DNA of 64,000 nt from Arthrobacter_D sp015752045 (GTDB lineage: Bacteria; Actinomycetota; Actinomycetes; Actinomycetales; Micrococcaceae), in the NCBI RefSeq assembly GCF_015752045.1, contig NZ_JADOUS010000006.1:62001-126000 (forward strand), given 5' to 3'. Below, piece after piece: positions 33,297 through 42,127 of the stretch (position 1 is its first letter; every line of letters starts with the position of its first letter). A program made the position numbers and the translations under genes. Below the pieces are notes generated by a model that saw only the letters and a list, made by a program, of their open reading frames with translations, did not search any database and had not been told where the DNA came from.

Positions 33297-34832
33297 GTGC
33301 ACGTCCAGCTCGTCCTTCCGCACCAGCTGTTCGAGGAGCACCTCGAGGCGTCCCCGGACACGCACTTCATCTTCCTCGAGGACGACCTGATGTTCCGCAG
33401 CCTGCGGTTCCACCAGCAGAAACTCGTCCTGCACCGCGCGGCCATGACCATCTTCGCGCGGCGGATCCGGGACGCGGGCTACGGCGTCGACTATGTGGAG
33501 ACCTCCGCGGAGGCCACCAGCCAGGAGAGGCTGTCGGCCGCGCTCGCGGCCCGCGGCGCCACGCAGGCGACCTACTACGACGTCGTCGACGACTGGCTGG
33601 ACCGCAGGCTCACGCGGACCCTCGCGGACGCCGGCGTGGCGGCCCGCGTCCTCGAGACCCCGCAGTTCCTCACGCCGCGCGACGTCCTCGGCACCTACTT
33701 CTCCTCGCACACCTGGCGCATGCAGACCTTCTACGAGTGGCAGCGCAAGCGGCTCGGCATCATGGTGGAGCCCGGCGGCTCCCCGACGGGCGGGAGGTGG
33801 AGCTTCGACGCGGACAACCGCAAGAAGCTGCCGAAGAAGATCGACCTGCCCCACCTGCCGCAGTTCCAGCGGCCGCCGGAGGTCGAGGACGCCATCCTCT
33901 GGGTGCAGGGCGCGTTCCCCGACAACCCCGGCGCCGCGGAGTCCTTCAACTGGCCCGTCACGCACCGGCAGGCCTCCGATGCCCTCGAGGCGTTCCTCAC
34001 CGAGCGCTTCGAGCTGTTCGGCCCCTACGAGGACTCCATCGCGGAGGGCAAGACCTACCTCTTCCACTCGGCGCTGAGCTCCAGCATGAACACCGGTCTC
34101 CTCAGTCCCGCCGAGGTGGTGGACCTCGCCCTGGACTTCGCCGACCGCCACCACACACCGATCGCCAGCGTCGAGGGCTTCATCCGCCAGGTCATCGGCT
34201 GGCGCGAGTACATCCGGGCGTCCTACGTGGTCCGCGGGCGGGAGATGCGGACCGGCAACACGCTCGGCCTCACGGCGGACCTCGACGAGGGCTGGTGGAC
34301 CGGGCACACGGGCCTCGCTCCCGTGGACTCCGTGATCACCCGCGTCCTCGACACCGCGTACGCCCACCACATCGAGCGGCTCATGGTGCTGGGCAACGCG
34401 GCCCTGCTGATGCGGGCGAAGCCGGACGCCGTCTACGAGTGGTTCATGGAGATGTTCATCGACGCCTACGACTGGGTGATGGTGCCCAACGTCTACGCGA
34501 TGAGCCAGTTCGCGGCCGGGACCATGATCACCACCAAGCCGTACGTCAGCGGCAGCAACTACATCAAGAAGATGAGCGACTTCAAGGACGGCCCGTGGCG
34601 CTTCAGCTGGGACGCGCTTTACTGGGAGTTCGTGGGCGACCATCGCGAGCTGTTCGCCCGCAACCCCCGATCCAACATGAGCGTGGTGCTCCTCGACCGC
34701 ATGGACGACGAGCGGCGGGCGGCCCTGCGCCACGAGGCCGCGCGGTGGCTCCGGGGCGAGGGGTCGACGACGGGCAGCCCGGGCCCGGCCGCGCCGCCGC
34801 CGGCGACGGAGGCCACGCTCCCCGGCCTATAG
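33297..34832 (+). CDS. Photolyase/cryptochrome of the FeS-BCP (PhrB) class lacking cluster cysteines
   Basis: 511 residues, typical for bacterial cryptochrome/(6-4) photolyases. The N-terminal alpha/beta domain holds 'VLPHQLFEEH' and 'DTHFIFLEDDLMF'. The helical FAD domain has 'SSMNTGLLSP', 'EGFIRQVIGWREYIR', 'NVYAMSQFA' and 'TTKPYVSGSNYIKKMSD', all class hallmarks. In characterised members, four cysteines hold a [4Fe-4S] cluster, three of them just after KKMSD. Here that segment reads FKDGPWRFSWDALYW, and the whole protein contains no cysteine. DNA repair or light sensing is therefore uncertain. GTG 33297 follows a GGAAGG-type site. Confidence 0.87.
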   Translation: MHVQLVLPHQLFEEHLEASPDTHFIFLEDDLMFRSLRFHQQKLVLHRAAMTIFARRIRDAGYGVDYVETSAEATSQERLSAALAARGATQATYYDVVDDWLDRRLTRTLADAGVAARVLETPQFLTPRDVLGTYFSSHTWRMQTFYEWQRKRLGIMVEPGGSPTGGRWSFDADNRKKLPKKIDLPHLPQFQRPPEVEDAILWVQGAFPDNPGAAESFNWPVTHRQASDALEAFLTERFELFGPYEDSIAEGKTYLFHSALSSSMNTGLLSPAEVVDLALDFADRHHTPIASVEGFIRQVIGWREYIRASYVVRGREMRTGNTLGLTADLDEGWWTGHTGLAPVDSVITRVLDTAYAHHIERLMVLGNAALLMRAKPDAVYEWFMEMFIDAYDWVMVPNVYAMSQFAAGTMITTKPYVSGSNYIKKMSDFKDGPWRFSWDALYWEFVGDHRELFARNPRSNMSVVLLDRMDDERRAALRHEAARWLRGEGSTTGSPGPAAPPPATEATLPGL

Positions 34833-34833
34833 T
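34828..34833 (+). promoter_or_regulatory. Leaderless -10 box overlapping the upstream stop codon
   Basis: TATAGT at 34828-34833 contains the TAG stop of the photolyase gene and ends 7 nt before the aldo-keto reductase ATG. There is no ribosome site. Confidence 0.68.
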
Positions 34834-34840
34834 CGGAATC

Positions 34841-35824
34841 ATGGAACAGAGAACCCTTGGAAGAACCGGCCGTCCCGTCTCCGTCGTCGGCCTCGGCACC
34901 TGGCAGCTCGGCGCGGACTGGGGCGAGGTCGAGGACAAGGACGCCGTCGCCGTCCTCGAGGCCGCCGTCGATGCCGGCGTGACCTTCTTCGACACCGCCG
35001 ACGTCTATGGCGACGGGCGCAGCGAATCGACCATCGGGGCCTTCCTCAAGGACAACCCGGGCCTCGACATCCTCGTCGGCACGAAGATGGGCCGCCGCGT
35101 CGACCAGGTCCCCGAGAACTACACGCTGTCCAACTTCCGCCAGTGGATCGACCGGTCGCGGACCAACCTCGGCGTCGAGGTGCTGGACCTCGTCCAGCTC
35201 CACTGCCCGCCGACCGCCGTGTACAGCTCCGACGAGGTCTACGACGCGCTCGACACCCTCGTGGGCGACGGCGTCATCAGGAACTACGGTGTCAGCGTAG
35301 AGCGCACCGACGAGGCGCTGGCCGCCATCGCCCGGGGCAATACCGCCAGCGTGCAGATCATCCTGAACGCGTTCCGCCTCAAGCCGCTCGACGAGGTCCT
35401 GCCCGCGGCGCAGGCCGCCGGCGTCGGGATCATCGCCCGCGTCCCCCTGGCCTCCGGGCTGCTGTCCGGCAAGTACACGAAGGACACCGCCTTCGCCGAG
35501 GACGACCACCGCAACTACAACCGGAACGGCGCCGCCTTCGACGTCGGAGAGACCTTCTCGGGCGTCGACTACGCCACCGGCGTCGAGGCGGCCCGCGAAT
35601 TCGCGGACCTGGTGCCCGACGGCGTCACGACCGCCCAGGCGGCCCTCGCCTGGATCATCGCGCAGGAGGGCGTCAGCACCGTCATCCCCGGCGCCCGCAA
35701 TCCCGACCAGGCCAGGGCCAACGCCGCAGCGGCCGATCACGTGGGCCTCGGCGCGGAGATGAGTGCCGCCGTCGCCGACATCTACGACCGCCATTTCCGG
35801 GCCGTCGTGCACCCGCGATGGTGA
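34841..35824 (+). CDS. Aldo/keto reductase
   Basis: 327 residues, a TIM-barrel NADPH-dependent carbonyl reductase. The catalytic tetrad is visible: D49/Y54 in DTADVYGDGRSE, K in 'VGTKMG' near 84, and H in QLHCPP near 125. The NADPH-binding C-terminus has 'STVIPGARNPDQARANAAA' near 285-303. The transcript is leaderless from TATAGT (34828-34833) and ends at a 14-bp hairpin. Substrate unknown. Confidence 0.92.
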   Translation: MEQRTLGRTGRPVSVVGLGTWQLGADWGEVEDKDAVAVLEAAVDAGVTFFDTADVYGDGRSESTIGAFLKDNPGLDILVGTKMGRRVDQVPENYTLSNFRQWIDRSRTNLGVEVLDLVQLHCPPTAVYSSDEVYDALDTLVGDGVIRNYGVSVERTDEALAAIARGNTASVQIILNAFRLKPLDEVLPAAQAAGVGIIARVPLASGLLSGKYTKDTAFAEDDHRNYNRNGAAFDVGETFSGVDYATGVEAAREFADLVPDGVTTAQAALAWIIAQEGVSTVIPGARNPDQARANAAAADHVGLGAEMSAAVADIYDRHFRAVVHPRW

Positions 35825-35833
35825 TCCGCTGAC

Positions 35834-35864
35834 CGGAACCCGCCCGCCCCGCGGGCGGGTTCCG
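35834..35864 (+). terminator. Strong hairpin terminator
   Basis: CGGAACCCGCCCGC (35834-35847) pairs perfectly over 14 bp with 35851-35864 across a 3-nt loop, 10 nt after the aldo-keto reductase stop. Confidence 0.85.
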
Positions 35865-35956
35865 CAGGGCCGGACGCTCCGCTATGGTGGGCACTACCAG
35901 GTCAGACGGAGTTAGAGGACGTCTGTCATTGTTGGATCACCGACGAAGGAATCGAC

Positions 35957-36211
35957 ATGACTGAAAACACCTCAGGCGTCACCACGGGCGAGTCGCACAC
36001 CATCCGCGACTGGACGGACCTCGCCGAAGAGATGTGGTCCTACCTGACCGGTCGCGGCGCCGCGATCAACTACACGCTCCAGGACATGACCGTCGAGGTC
36101 CCGCGTGACATCGGCCCCGATGCCCCGCGCGCCACCTGGAAGTTCAACGGCACCCTGCGGATCACGACCAGCGACAACGTGGCCAGCGGCTCCGATTCGC
36201 ACGCGGGCTGA
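35957..36211 (+). CDS. Small conserved-looking protein, function unknown
   Basis: 84 residues. The core 'WTDLAEEMWSYLTGRGAAIN' (about 19-38) and 'DMTVEVPRDIGPDAPRATW' (43-61) predict one helix followed by beta strands; the ends are polar and disordered. I do not recognise a named domain. ATG 35957 has an ACGAAGGAAT site upstream. It lies 15 bp before the FHA-like gene and is probably co-transcribed with it. Confidence 0.68.
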   Translation: MTENTSGVTTGESHTIRDWTDLAEEMWSYLTGRGAAINYTLQDMTVEVPRDIGPDAPRATWKFNGTLRITTSDNVASGSDSHAG

Positions 36212-36226
36212 TCCGCCGTAACCGTC

Positions 36227-37144
36227 ATGGCCTCCTCACTCAGGCTCGACATTGACATCGATTTCTCGCTTGGGGAGCCGGCCATCGACGGCAAGCCGGA
36301 AGCAGGGCTCTCCGGCACCGTGAAGGCGGCCGGCACCACCGTCGAGATCTTCGTCGACGACCCCGGCTCCTTCCGCGGGAACAACCTCCCCGGCCTCGGG
36401 CAGGTGCGGGACGTCGCCCGGCAACTGGCGGAGCGCGGACTCGCGGTCTCGGTCTCCGGGCCCAAGGGGCTGCTGGTGAGCATCGGCGCCGTGGAGTCCT
36501 CCGTGGCGCAGCGGCTCATCACGCGGTCCCCCCACATCCGCCTCGGCTCGCCCGGAACGCTCGCGCCCCTGCTCGGGATCGGGCGGCGCGCACTCGCCAA
36601 GGGCGATGCGCCGTCGCTCATCCCGCCCTCCACGCCGTTCCCGCTCGTCCCGACGGTCAACCGCCGGATCCGGCGGACCATCACGACGACGCACTACCTG
36701 CGGGGAGCCGGGCGTCCGCGCCTCATCTTCGTGCAGAACTCCTCGACGTGGACCGGCCAGGTGCCGCGCGAATTCGAGCTGGTCGCCGATCGCACCACGA
36801 TCGGCAGCGGCGAGGACGCGATGCTCAACCTCACCGGTCTCGACGCCCTGCACGCGGAGGTGCTCCACACGGAGGACGACGAGTACGTGCTGGTGCCGCA
36901 CGGCGTCATCACCGGCAGCGTCAGCGGCAGGGAGCCGTCCGTCCTCCGCACCGGTGCGCGCATCCAGTTCGGGGCGTGGGCGCTGGCGTTCTTCCGCGAG
37001 GAGTACGCGGACCACGGACGGCCGTTCGGAGGCCGCAGCGGTGGCGAACTCGCCTACCAGCGTCCGCAGCGCAATCCGCGGACGGGCGTCACCGAGGTGG
37101 ACGGCTCCGCCGGCGTCGGAGACTTCCGACGGCGGCGGCCCTGA
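36227..37144 (+). CDS. FHA-like domain protein
   Basis: 305 residues. The N-terminal ~120 residues (beta-rich, 'LRLDIDIDFSLGEP') are not recognised. A Pro-rich basic linker (130-150) leads to an FHA-like domain (about 180-260) with 'TTIGSGEDAMLNL' and LDALHAEV. Forkhead-associated domains bind phosphothreonine through a GR and an S-x-x-H motif; here GR is GS and the serine is replaced, so binding is doubtful. The C-terminus is Gly/Arg-rich. Coupled to the small gene upstream. Confidence 0.72.
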   Translation: MASSLRLDIDIDFSLGEPAIDGKPEAGLSGTVKAAGTTVEIFVDDPGSFRGNNLPGLGQVRDVARQLAERGLAVSVSGPKGLLVSIGAVESSVAQRLITRSPHIRLGSPGTLAPLLGIGRRALAKGDAPSLIPPSTPFPLVPTVNRRIRRTITTTHYLRGAGRPRLIFVQNSSTWTGQVPREFELVADRTTIGSGEDAMLNLTGLDALHAEVLHTEDDEYVLVPHGVITGSVSGREPSVLRTGARIQFGAWALAFFREEYADHGRPFGGRSGGELAYQRPQRNPRTGVTEVDGSAGVGDFRRRRP

Positions 37145-37198
37145 CCCCGGTGCAGCCCGGAGACCGACGGGCGGGACAGGGAGCAGGACGGGTGCGGC

Positions 37199-37765
37199 AT
37201 GGCCGATAGCGTCGAACTCCTGCTGGACCCGCTGTCGGAACTCTTCCTGCTCGAGGACTGGGCTGCGCTCGAAGCCGCGGGCCTGCCGAACCAGTCACGC
37301 CACCAGTCCTTCAGCAACAGCCCGCATGTCACCCTCGCGGCCGCCGGGCGGATCGACGACAGCTTCGACGCCCGACTCGCGATCGCGGGGCAGGGCGGTC
37401 CGGCGGAGCTGGTGACTGCGGGATTCCTCGTCTTCCCGACCCGGCGGAAGTACGTCCTCGCCCGGCCGGTCATCGCCGGCGACGCGCTGACCGGACTGCA
37501 CCGGCGGATCTGGGCCGCCCTGGACGGTGTCGCTGATCCGGTGCCCACGACCGTCCCGGGGGCCTGGACCCCGCACATCACGCTCGGTCACGGGCTGACG
37601 GCCGACCAGCTTGCTGCCGCCATCGGCATCCTGCGGGACCGCGCGCCCGAACGGCTCCGTGCCGGAGCCGTCCGCCGGTGGGATGCGCAGGAGAAACGGC
37701 TGATCCTGCTGGCCGGTGGCGGGGATGCCGGGCTTACGGGGTCAGGGGACGTCGGCGCGCAGTGA
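37199..37765 (+). CDS. 2'-5' RNA ligase family (2H phosphoesterase) protein
   Basis: 188 residues with the two catalytic H-x-T/S motifs of the 2H superfamily, PHVTLA near residue 42 and PHITLG near 124, about 80 residues apart as expected. The family hydrolyses or ligates 2',5'- or cyclic phosphodiesters in RNA and nucleotides; the natural substrate here is unknown. The start has GGGAGCAGGA upstream. The end overlaps the convergent lipase maturation factor gene by 24 bp. Confidence 0.85.
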   Translation: MADSVELLLDPLSELFLLEDWAALEAAGLPNQSRHQSFSNSPHVTLAAAGRIDDSFDARLAIAGQGGPAELVTAGFLVFPTRRKYVLARPVIAGDALTGLHRRIWAALDGVADPVPTTVPGAWTPHITLGHGLTADQLAAAIGILRDRAPERLRAGAVRRWDAQEKRLILLAGGGDAGLTGSGDVGAQ

Positions 37766-39184
37766 CGCCGGGTGGACCAGGACACCCTGCGGCTCGCGGA
37801 TCCACCACAGGCCGGTGGCGCGCTTCTCCTCCCGGGTGGAGAACCGGTAGGCGAACATCCGGGCCCGGATGTAGCGGGGCCGTTCGCCGTCGAAGGGGTC
37901 GCGGCGCAGCAGCTTCAGGACCAGCGGGTCGGCCTGGAGGAGCTTGACCAGGAACGGGGTGAACCAGCCGCGCTCCGAGCCCAGGGCGAGGAACCACATC
38001 ATCCAGTCCAGCCGCAGGTGGTACGGCGCGAACTGGCGCGGCATCCGCGACGGGTCACCGGGCTTGCCCTTGAACTCGTACTCCCGCCAGTGCGCGCCAG
38101 GGCCCACGTCGTCGAGCGTTCCCTCCACGATCACCTCGTACCGCACCTTCGTCACGCTCCCGAACGCCCCGTAGGCGTTGCCGAGGTGCCACCGGTTGAA
38201 GCTCGCGTTCATGAGCTGCCGACGGGCGAACAGGTTCAGCAGGGCAGGCCGGCTCAGGTAGGCGAGGAAAAGCATCGCGAGGACGACGACGGCGGTGACG
38301 TACAGCGGCGTCGGCTGGTAGGCGCCGGGTACGTCGAGGGCCGGAAACACCGCCTCGTAGAAGGAATCGGGCACCGTGGCGAATGTCAGGATGATCGTCA
38401 GGGTGTTGAGCCAGGCGAAGTTGCCGGAGAGCACGAGCCAGCCCTGCGTGAGGATCACGACGAGCGCGGCGAAGCCCGCCACCGGCTGCGGCGTGAAGAG
38501 CAGGAACGGGACGGCCAGCTGCGTGACGTGGTTGCCCGCCACCTCTAGGCGGTGCAGCGGTTTCGGCAGCAGGTGGAAGAACCGGCTGGCCGGGTTCGGC
38601 ATGGGCTGGGTCTCGTGGTGGTAGTACAGGGCGGTCAGGTCGCGCCAGGAGCGGTCGCCGCGCCTCTTGATCATCCCGGCCCCGAATTCGAGCCGGAAGA
38701 CGAGCCAGCGGATCATCAGCAGCACCAGGAACGGCGGCGTGATCTCCGTGGAGCCCAGGAACGCGACGATGAATCCTGCCTCCAGCAGGAGGCTCTCCCA
38801 GCCGAAGCCGTAGAAGGCCTGACCCACGTTCACGATCGACGTGTACAGCCACCAGATCAGGAGGAACGCGACCAGGGGGACCCACGGCGGTCCGGCCTGG
38901 GGGAGGCCGAGGACGAGCACCGCGGAGACGGCCGCGCCGGTCCACGCGACGACGCGCAATCTGCGGTCCGTGTAGCCGCGATGGAAGAGGGACGGGCCGG
39001 CCCGCCTGCCGGCCCGTTCGAGGAACACGGGGACCGGCATGAGACCCTTCTCGCCGAGGAGGGCCGGGAACTGCGCGACGGCGGACAGGAACGCGATGAG
39101 GTACACGGCGGCGACCCCGCGCTGTGCGATCTGCCGCCCCACCTCGTAGTCCTCGGCGGTGAGGACGCCGGCGATCCACTCCAT
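37742..39184 (-). CDS. Lipase maturation factor family membrane protein
   Basis: 480 residues with about ten membrane segments in the first 330 residues. 'GFGWESLLLEAGFIVAFLG' near 127 and 'WLVFRLEFGAGMIKRRGDRSWRDLTALYYHHETQPMPNP' near 160-198 are the LMF signature; the C-terminal soluble domain has YEFKGKPGD and 'LRLDWMMWF'. Human LMF1 assists lipase folding in the ER; bacterial members have no defined role. It ends inside the convergent 2H gene. Confidence 0.9.
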   Translation of the reverse strand: MEWIAGVLTAEDYEVGRQIAQRGVAAVYLIAFLSAVAQFPALLGEKGLMPVPVFLERAGRRAGPSLFHRGYTDRRLRVVAWTGAAVSAVLVLGLPQAGPPWVPLVAFLLIWWLYTSIVNVGQAFYGFGWESLLLEAGFIVAFLGSTEITPPFLVLLMIRWLVFRLEFGAGMIKRRGDRSWRDLTALYYHHETQPMPNPASRFFHLLPKPLHRLEVAGNHVTQLAVPFLLFTPQPVAGFAALVVILTQGWLVLSGNFAWLNTLTIILTFATVPDSFYEAVFPALDVPGAYQPTPLYVTAVVVLAMLFLAYLSRPALLNLFARRQLMNASFNRWHLGNAYGAFGSVTKVRYEVIVEGTLDDVGPGAHWREYEFKGKPGDPSRMPRQFAPYHLRLDWMMWFLALGSERGWFTPFLVKLLQADPLVLKLLRRDPFDGERPRYIRARMFAYRFSTREEKRATGLWWIREPQGVLVHPASLRADVP

Positions 39185-39235
39185 CCCCTCAGCGTCCGGT
39201 CACCGGGGAGGGGCGTCAAGGGCGTTTCGACCTGC

Positions 39236-39255
39236 AAGCCCGCGGCGCTGCGGGC
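39236..39255 (-). terminator. Short hairpin after the nuclease gene
   Basis: AGCCCGC (39236-39242) pairs with GCGGGCT (39249-39255) over 7 bp across a 6-nt loop, overlapping the stop codon of the minus-strand nuclease gene. Confidence 0.45.
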
Positions 39256-40142
39256 TAGTGGACGGGCGCCGGATCGCCCGGCGTGTGGCGTCGGCGCGGG
39301 AGGTCGACGAGTGCCTGCACGGCGGCATGGTCGCTCGCGTACCTGCCGTCCAGGGTGGAGGTGTTCACCGCCACCTGGCGGACCAGCACGTCGGGTGTGG
39401 TGAGGATCCAGTCGATCCGCGCTCCGCCGTCCACGGGACGACCGTAGCGGGGGTAGGTGCCGTAGGCGGGGGTGAGGTGCTCGTCCGCCCGGGTCCAGGT
39501 ATCGACGAGGACCTCCGAGTCGAGGAACCGCCGGTACGCGGAGGAGGATCCGGCGTCGGAATTGAAGTCGCCCATCACGATGGTGGGCAGCCTGGGGCGG
39601 AAGAAGCGCACGAGGTCGAGCACCGCGGCGGCACTGCGGACCCTCGCGTACTCGGACTCGTGGTCGAAGTGCGTATTCACGAGCAGGATCTCCCGGTCCG
39701 TCGCGCTGTCGTGGAAACGGCCCCACGTCACGATGCGCGTCACGCCGTTGCCCCAGGTGGACGAGCCGACGAGCTTCGGGCTGTCCGACAGCCAGAACTG
39801 GTCCCATTCGATGAGCCGGAGGCGCCGGGCGTCGTAGAAGATGGCCGAGTACTCGCCGCGGCTGCCGCCGTCCCTGCCCGCACCGATCATGCGGTACCTC
39901 GACGGCAGGGCCGCCTCGACCACCACCAGCTGGTGGTGGAGGGCCTCCTGCACCCCGAGCACGGCCGGGACCTCCCGGCGCAGCAGGTCCTGCAGGGGTG
40001 CGATCCTGTCCGGCCAATAGTCCACGTCGTCGGGCTGCGCAGCCGGGCGGTCGTACCTGATGTTGAAGCTCATGACGTGGAGGGAGGAACGGCTGGCGCT
40101 GATCAGGGCGGGCGACGGCGGTGGTGCGGGTGTTCGTGGCAT
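39255..40142 (-). CDS. Endonuclease/exonuclease/phosphatase family protein
   Basis: 295 residues with the DNase I-like fold: 'HVMSFNIRYD' near 25-33 (Asn), 'VLGVQEALHHQ' near 62 (catalytic Glu), 'VNTHFDHES' near 158 (His), 'IVMGDFNSD' near 186 (Asp/Asn) and SDHAAV near 275 (Asp-His). All metal and catalytic residues are present. No signal peptide. Targets could be DNA, RNA or phosphoesters. ATG 40142 has GGAAGGG 5 nt upstream. It lies 62 bp downstream of purB on the same strand. Confidence 0.9.
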   Translation of the reverse strand: MPRTPAPPPSPALISASRSSLHVMSFNIRYDRPAAQPDDVDYWPDRIAPLQDLLRREVPAVLGVQEALHHQLVVVEAALPSRYRMIGAGRDGGSRGEYSAIFYDARRLRLIEWDQFWLSDSPKLVGSSTWGNGVTRIVTWGRFHDSATDREILLVNTHFDHESEYARVRSAAAVLDLVRFFRPRLPTIVMGDFNSDAGSSSAYRRFLDSEVLVDTWTRADEHLTPAYGTYPRYGRPVDGGARIDWILTTPDVLVRQVAVNTSTLDGRYASDHAAVQALVDLPRRRHTPGDPAPVH

Positions 40143-40204
40143 GGGGCCCTTCCGGTGCGGCACGTGCATTGCGGCTGCTGCCCGGCACTACGCCGGCACC
40201 CGGT

Positions 40205-41635
40205 CTAGTGGAGGTGGTCCACCAGGTCCGCCGCGATGCCCGTGTACCGCGCGGGCGTCAGGGCGAGGAGCCGCTGCTCGGCCTCCGCGCTGAGGCCGAG
40301 GCCGCTGACGAACTCGCGCATGCGTCCGGCGTCCACGCGGTGTCCGCGGGTCAGGTCCTTGAGGCGCTCGTACGGGTCGTCGAGGCCGGGCACGCCGGCG
40401 ATCGCCTCAGCGCGCATGACCATCTGCACCGCTTCCCCGAGGACCTCCCAGTTGCCGTCGAGGTCCGCCGCGAGGACGTCCTCGGCGACGTCGAGCCGAG
40501 CGAGGCCCTTCGCGACGTTCGAGACGGCCAGCAGCGAGTGCCCCAGCGCGACCCCGATGTTGCGCTGGCTCGACGAGTCGGTCAGGTCCCGCTGCCAGCG
40601 GGAGGTCACCAGCGTCGACGCGAGGACGTCGAGCAGGCCGGAGGAGATCTCCAGGTTGGCTTCCGCGTTCTCGAAGCGGATCGGGTTGACCTTGTGCGGC
40701 ATCGTCGAGGATCCGGTGGCGCCCGCCACCGGGATCTGGGCGAAGTACCCGATCGAGATGTAGCTCCACACGTCCGTGCAGAAGTTGTGGAGGATCCGGT
40801 TGAAGCGCGCGACGTCGGAATACAGCTCCGCCTGCCAGTCATGCGATTCGATCTGCGTGGTGAGCGGGTTCCAGGCCAGGCCGAGGCCTTCCACGAAGGA
40901 CCGCGCGACGTCCTGCCAGTCCGCCTGCGGGACGGACGCGTAATGGGCGGCGTACGTGCCGGTGGCCCCGTTGATCTTCCCGAGGAACTCCGTGGCAGCG
41001 ATGCGGTCGAGCTGCCGCGTCAACCGGTGCGCGAGGACGGCCATCTCCTTGCCGAGGGTGGTGGGGGTGGCGGGCTGGCCGTGGGTGCGCGAGAGCATAG
41101 GGGTGTCCCGTGACGTGCGCGCTAGGTCCGCGATCGACGCGACGAGCGCCCGGGCGGCCGGCAGCCAGACGTCCAGGACGGCGCCCTTCACTCCGAGCGC
41201 GTAGGAGAGATTGTTGATGTCCTCCGACGTGCAGCCGAAGTGGACCAGGGGCTTCAGGCGGCCGATGCCGATCCCGTCCAGCCGCCGCCCGATGAAGTAC
41301 TCCACGGCCTTCACATCGTGCACCGTGACGGCCTCGATCTCGCCGAGTTCCGCCACGGACTCTGCGTCGAAGGACGTGACGATGGCGCGCAGCCGCGCCT
41401 CCTGGTCAGCGCCCAGCGGTTCGGTCCCGGGCAGGACCGAGTGCCGTGTCAGGTGGATCAGCCATTCCACCTCGACGTGGACGCGGTCCCGGTTCAATGC
41501 CGCCTCCGAGAGGAAGTCGACGAGCGGGGCGACGGCCTCGCGATACCGGCCGTCGAGTGGGCCGAGCGTCAGGGACGTCCCCTCCCCTCTGGACAGAGCA
41601 GCGAATTCAACCCGGGGGAGCACGGAGTCAGCCAT
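40205..41635 (-). CDS. purB: Adenylosuccinate lyase
   Basis: 476 residues. It cleaves SAICAR and adenylosuccinate to release fumarate in purine synthesis. 'GPLDGRYREAVAPL' at the start, 'FGCTSEDINNLSYAL' near 132 and the lyase signature GSSTMPHKVNP near 306-316 (with the catalytic flexible-loop serine) identify the long PurB subgroup. GGAAGG precedes ATG 41635. The nuclease gene follows and may share its transcript. Confidence 0.96.
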   Translation of the reverse strand: MADSVLPRVEFAALSRGEGTSLTLGPLDGRYREAVAPLVDFLSEAALNRDRVHVEVEWLIHLTRHSVLPGTEPLGADQEARLRAIVTSFDAESVAELGEIEAVTVHDVKAVEYFIGRRLDGIGIGRLKPLVHFGCTSEDINNLSYALGVKGAVLDVWLPAARALVASIADLARTSRDTPMLSRTHGQPATPTTLGKEMAVLAHRLTRQLDRIAATEFLGKINGATGTYAAHYASVPQADWQDVARSFVEGLGLAWNPLTTQIESHDWQAELYSDVARFNRILHNFCTDVWSYISIGYFAQIPVAGATGSSTMPHKVNPIRFENAEANLEISSGLLDVLASTLVTSRWQRDLTDSSSQRNIGVALGHSLLAVSNVAKGLARLDVAEDVLAADLDGNWEVLGEAVQMVMRAEAIAGVPGLDDPYERLKDLTRGHRVDAGRMREFVSGLGLSAEAEQRLLALTPARYTGIAADLVDHLH

Positions 41636-41770
41636 TCCCCCATCCTTCCACGGTACCGACGGCGGGTGTCACCCCGTGCCGTAACCTCCCGCGCCCAGGA
41701 GCCGGTCCGGTCACTGTCCACATACCGGCCCGACCGTCCGGACGCCCGTGTTCCGCTCCTAGCGTTGAGG

Positions 41771-41810
41771 GACGAGCGGACGAGCGGACGAGCGGACGAG
41801 CGGACGAGGG
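41771..41810. repeat. 8-bp tandem repeat in the leader of the WXG100-like gene
   Basis: Four exact GACGAGCG units (41771-41802) plus a fifth, GACGAGGG (41803-41810), run straight into the ribosome site GGGGAGGGG. TAGCGT (41760-41765) just upstream could be the -10 box, so the array would lie in the transcribed leader. Confidence 0.88.
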
Positions 41811-41818
41811 GAGGGGCC

Positions 41819-42127
41819 ATGGACGGCGGGATGGACGGCGGAGCGCCATGCGAGGCGTGGGCGGTCGTGAGCTCCGAGGTGGCCGCGATGGCCGCCCGGC
41901 TCCACTGGCATGCAGGGCAGATGGGGGACATCCGCAGGCATGCCCTGTCGGTCGGCCTGCTCTCCTGGGAGTCTCCCGCGGGCGGCAACTTCCGGGCCTA
42001 TCTGGCGGAGCGCTGCGAGGACTTGGGTCGAACCATGGACCTGCTCGAGCGCGCCGCGCAGGAACTGGGCACCTTCGCCCGCCTGGTCCGGGACGCCGAG
42101 GAACGGCAGCGCGGAGCGGGACCGTGA
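41819..42127 (+). CDS. WXG100-like small helical protein
   Basis: 102 residues, all-helical. 'LLSWESPAGGNFRAYLAERC' (about 43-62) has the W-x-G-like turn between two long amphipathic helices (20-42, 52-95), resembling the WXG100/ESAT-6 superfamily and actinobacterial relatives. The stop overlaps the next gene's GTG (GTGA). WXG100 proteins are usually type VII substrates or chaperone-like partners; no EccC-type ATPase is in the window. ATG 41819 directly follows GGGGAGGGG. Confidence 0.68.
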   Translation: MDGGMDGGAPCEAWAVVSSEVAAMAARLHWHAGQMGDIRRHALSVGLLSWESPAGGNFRAYLAERCEDLGRTMDLLERAAQELGTFARLVRDAEERQRGAGP

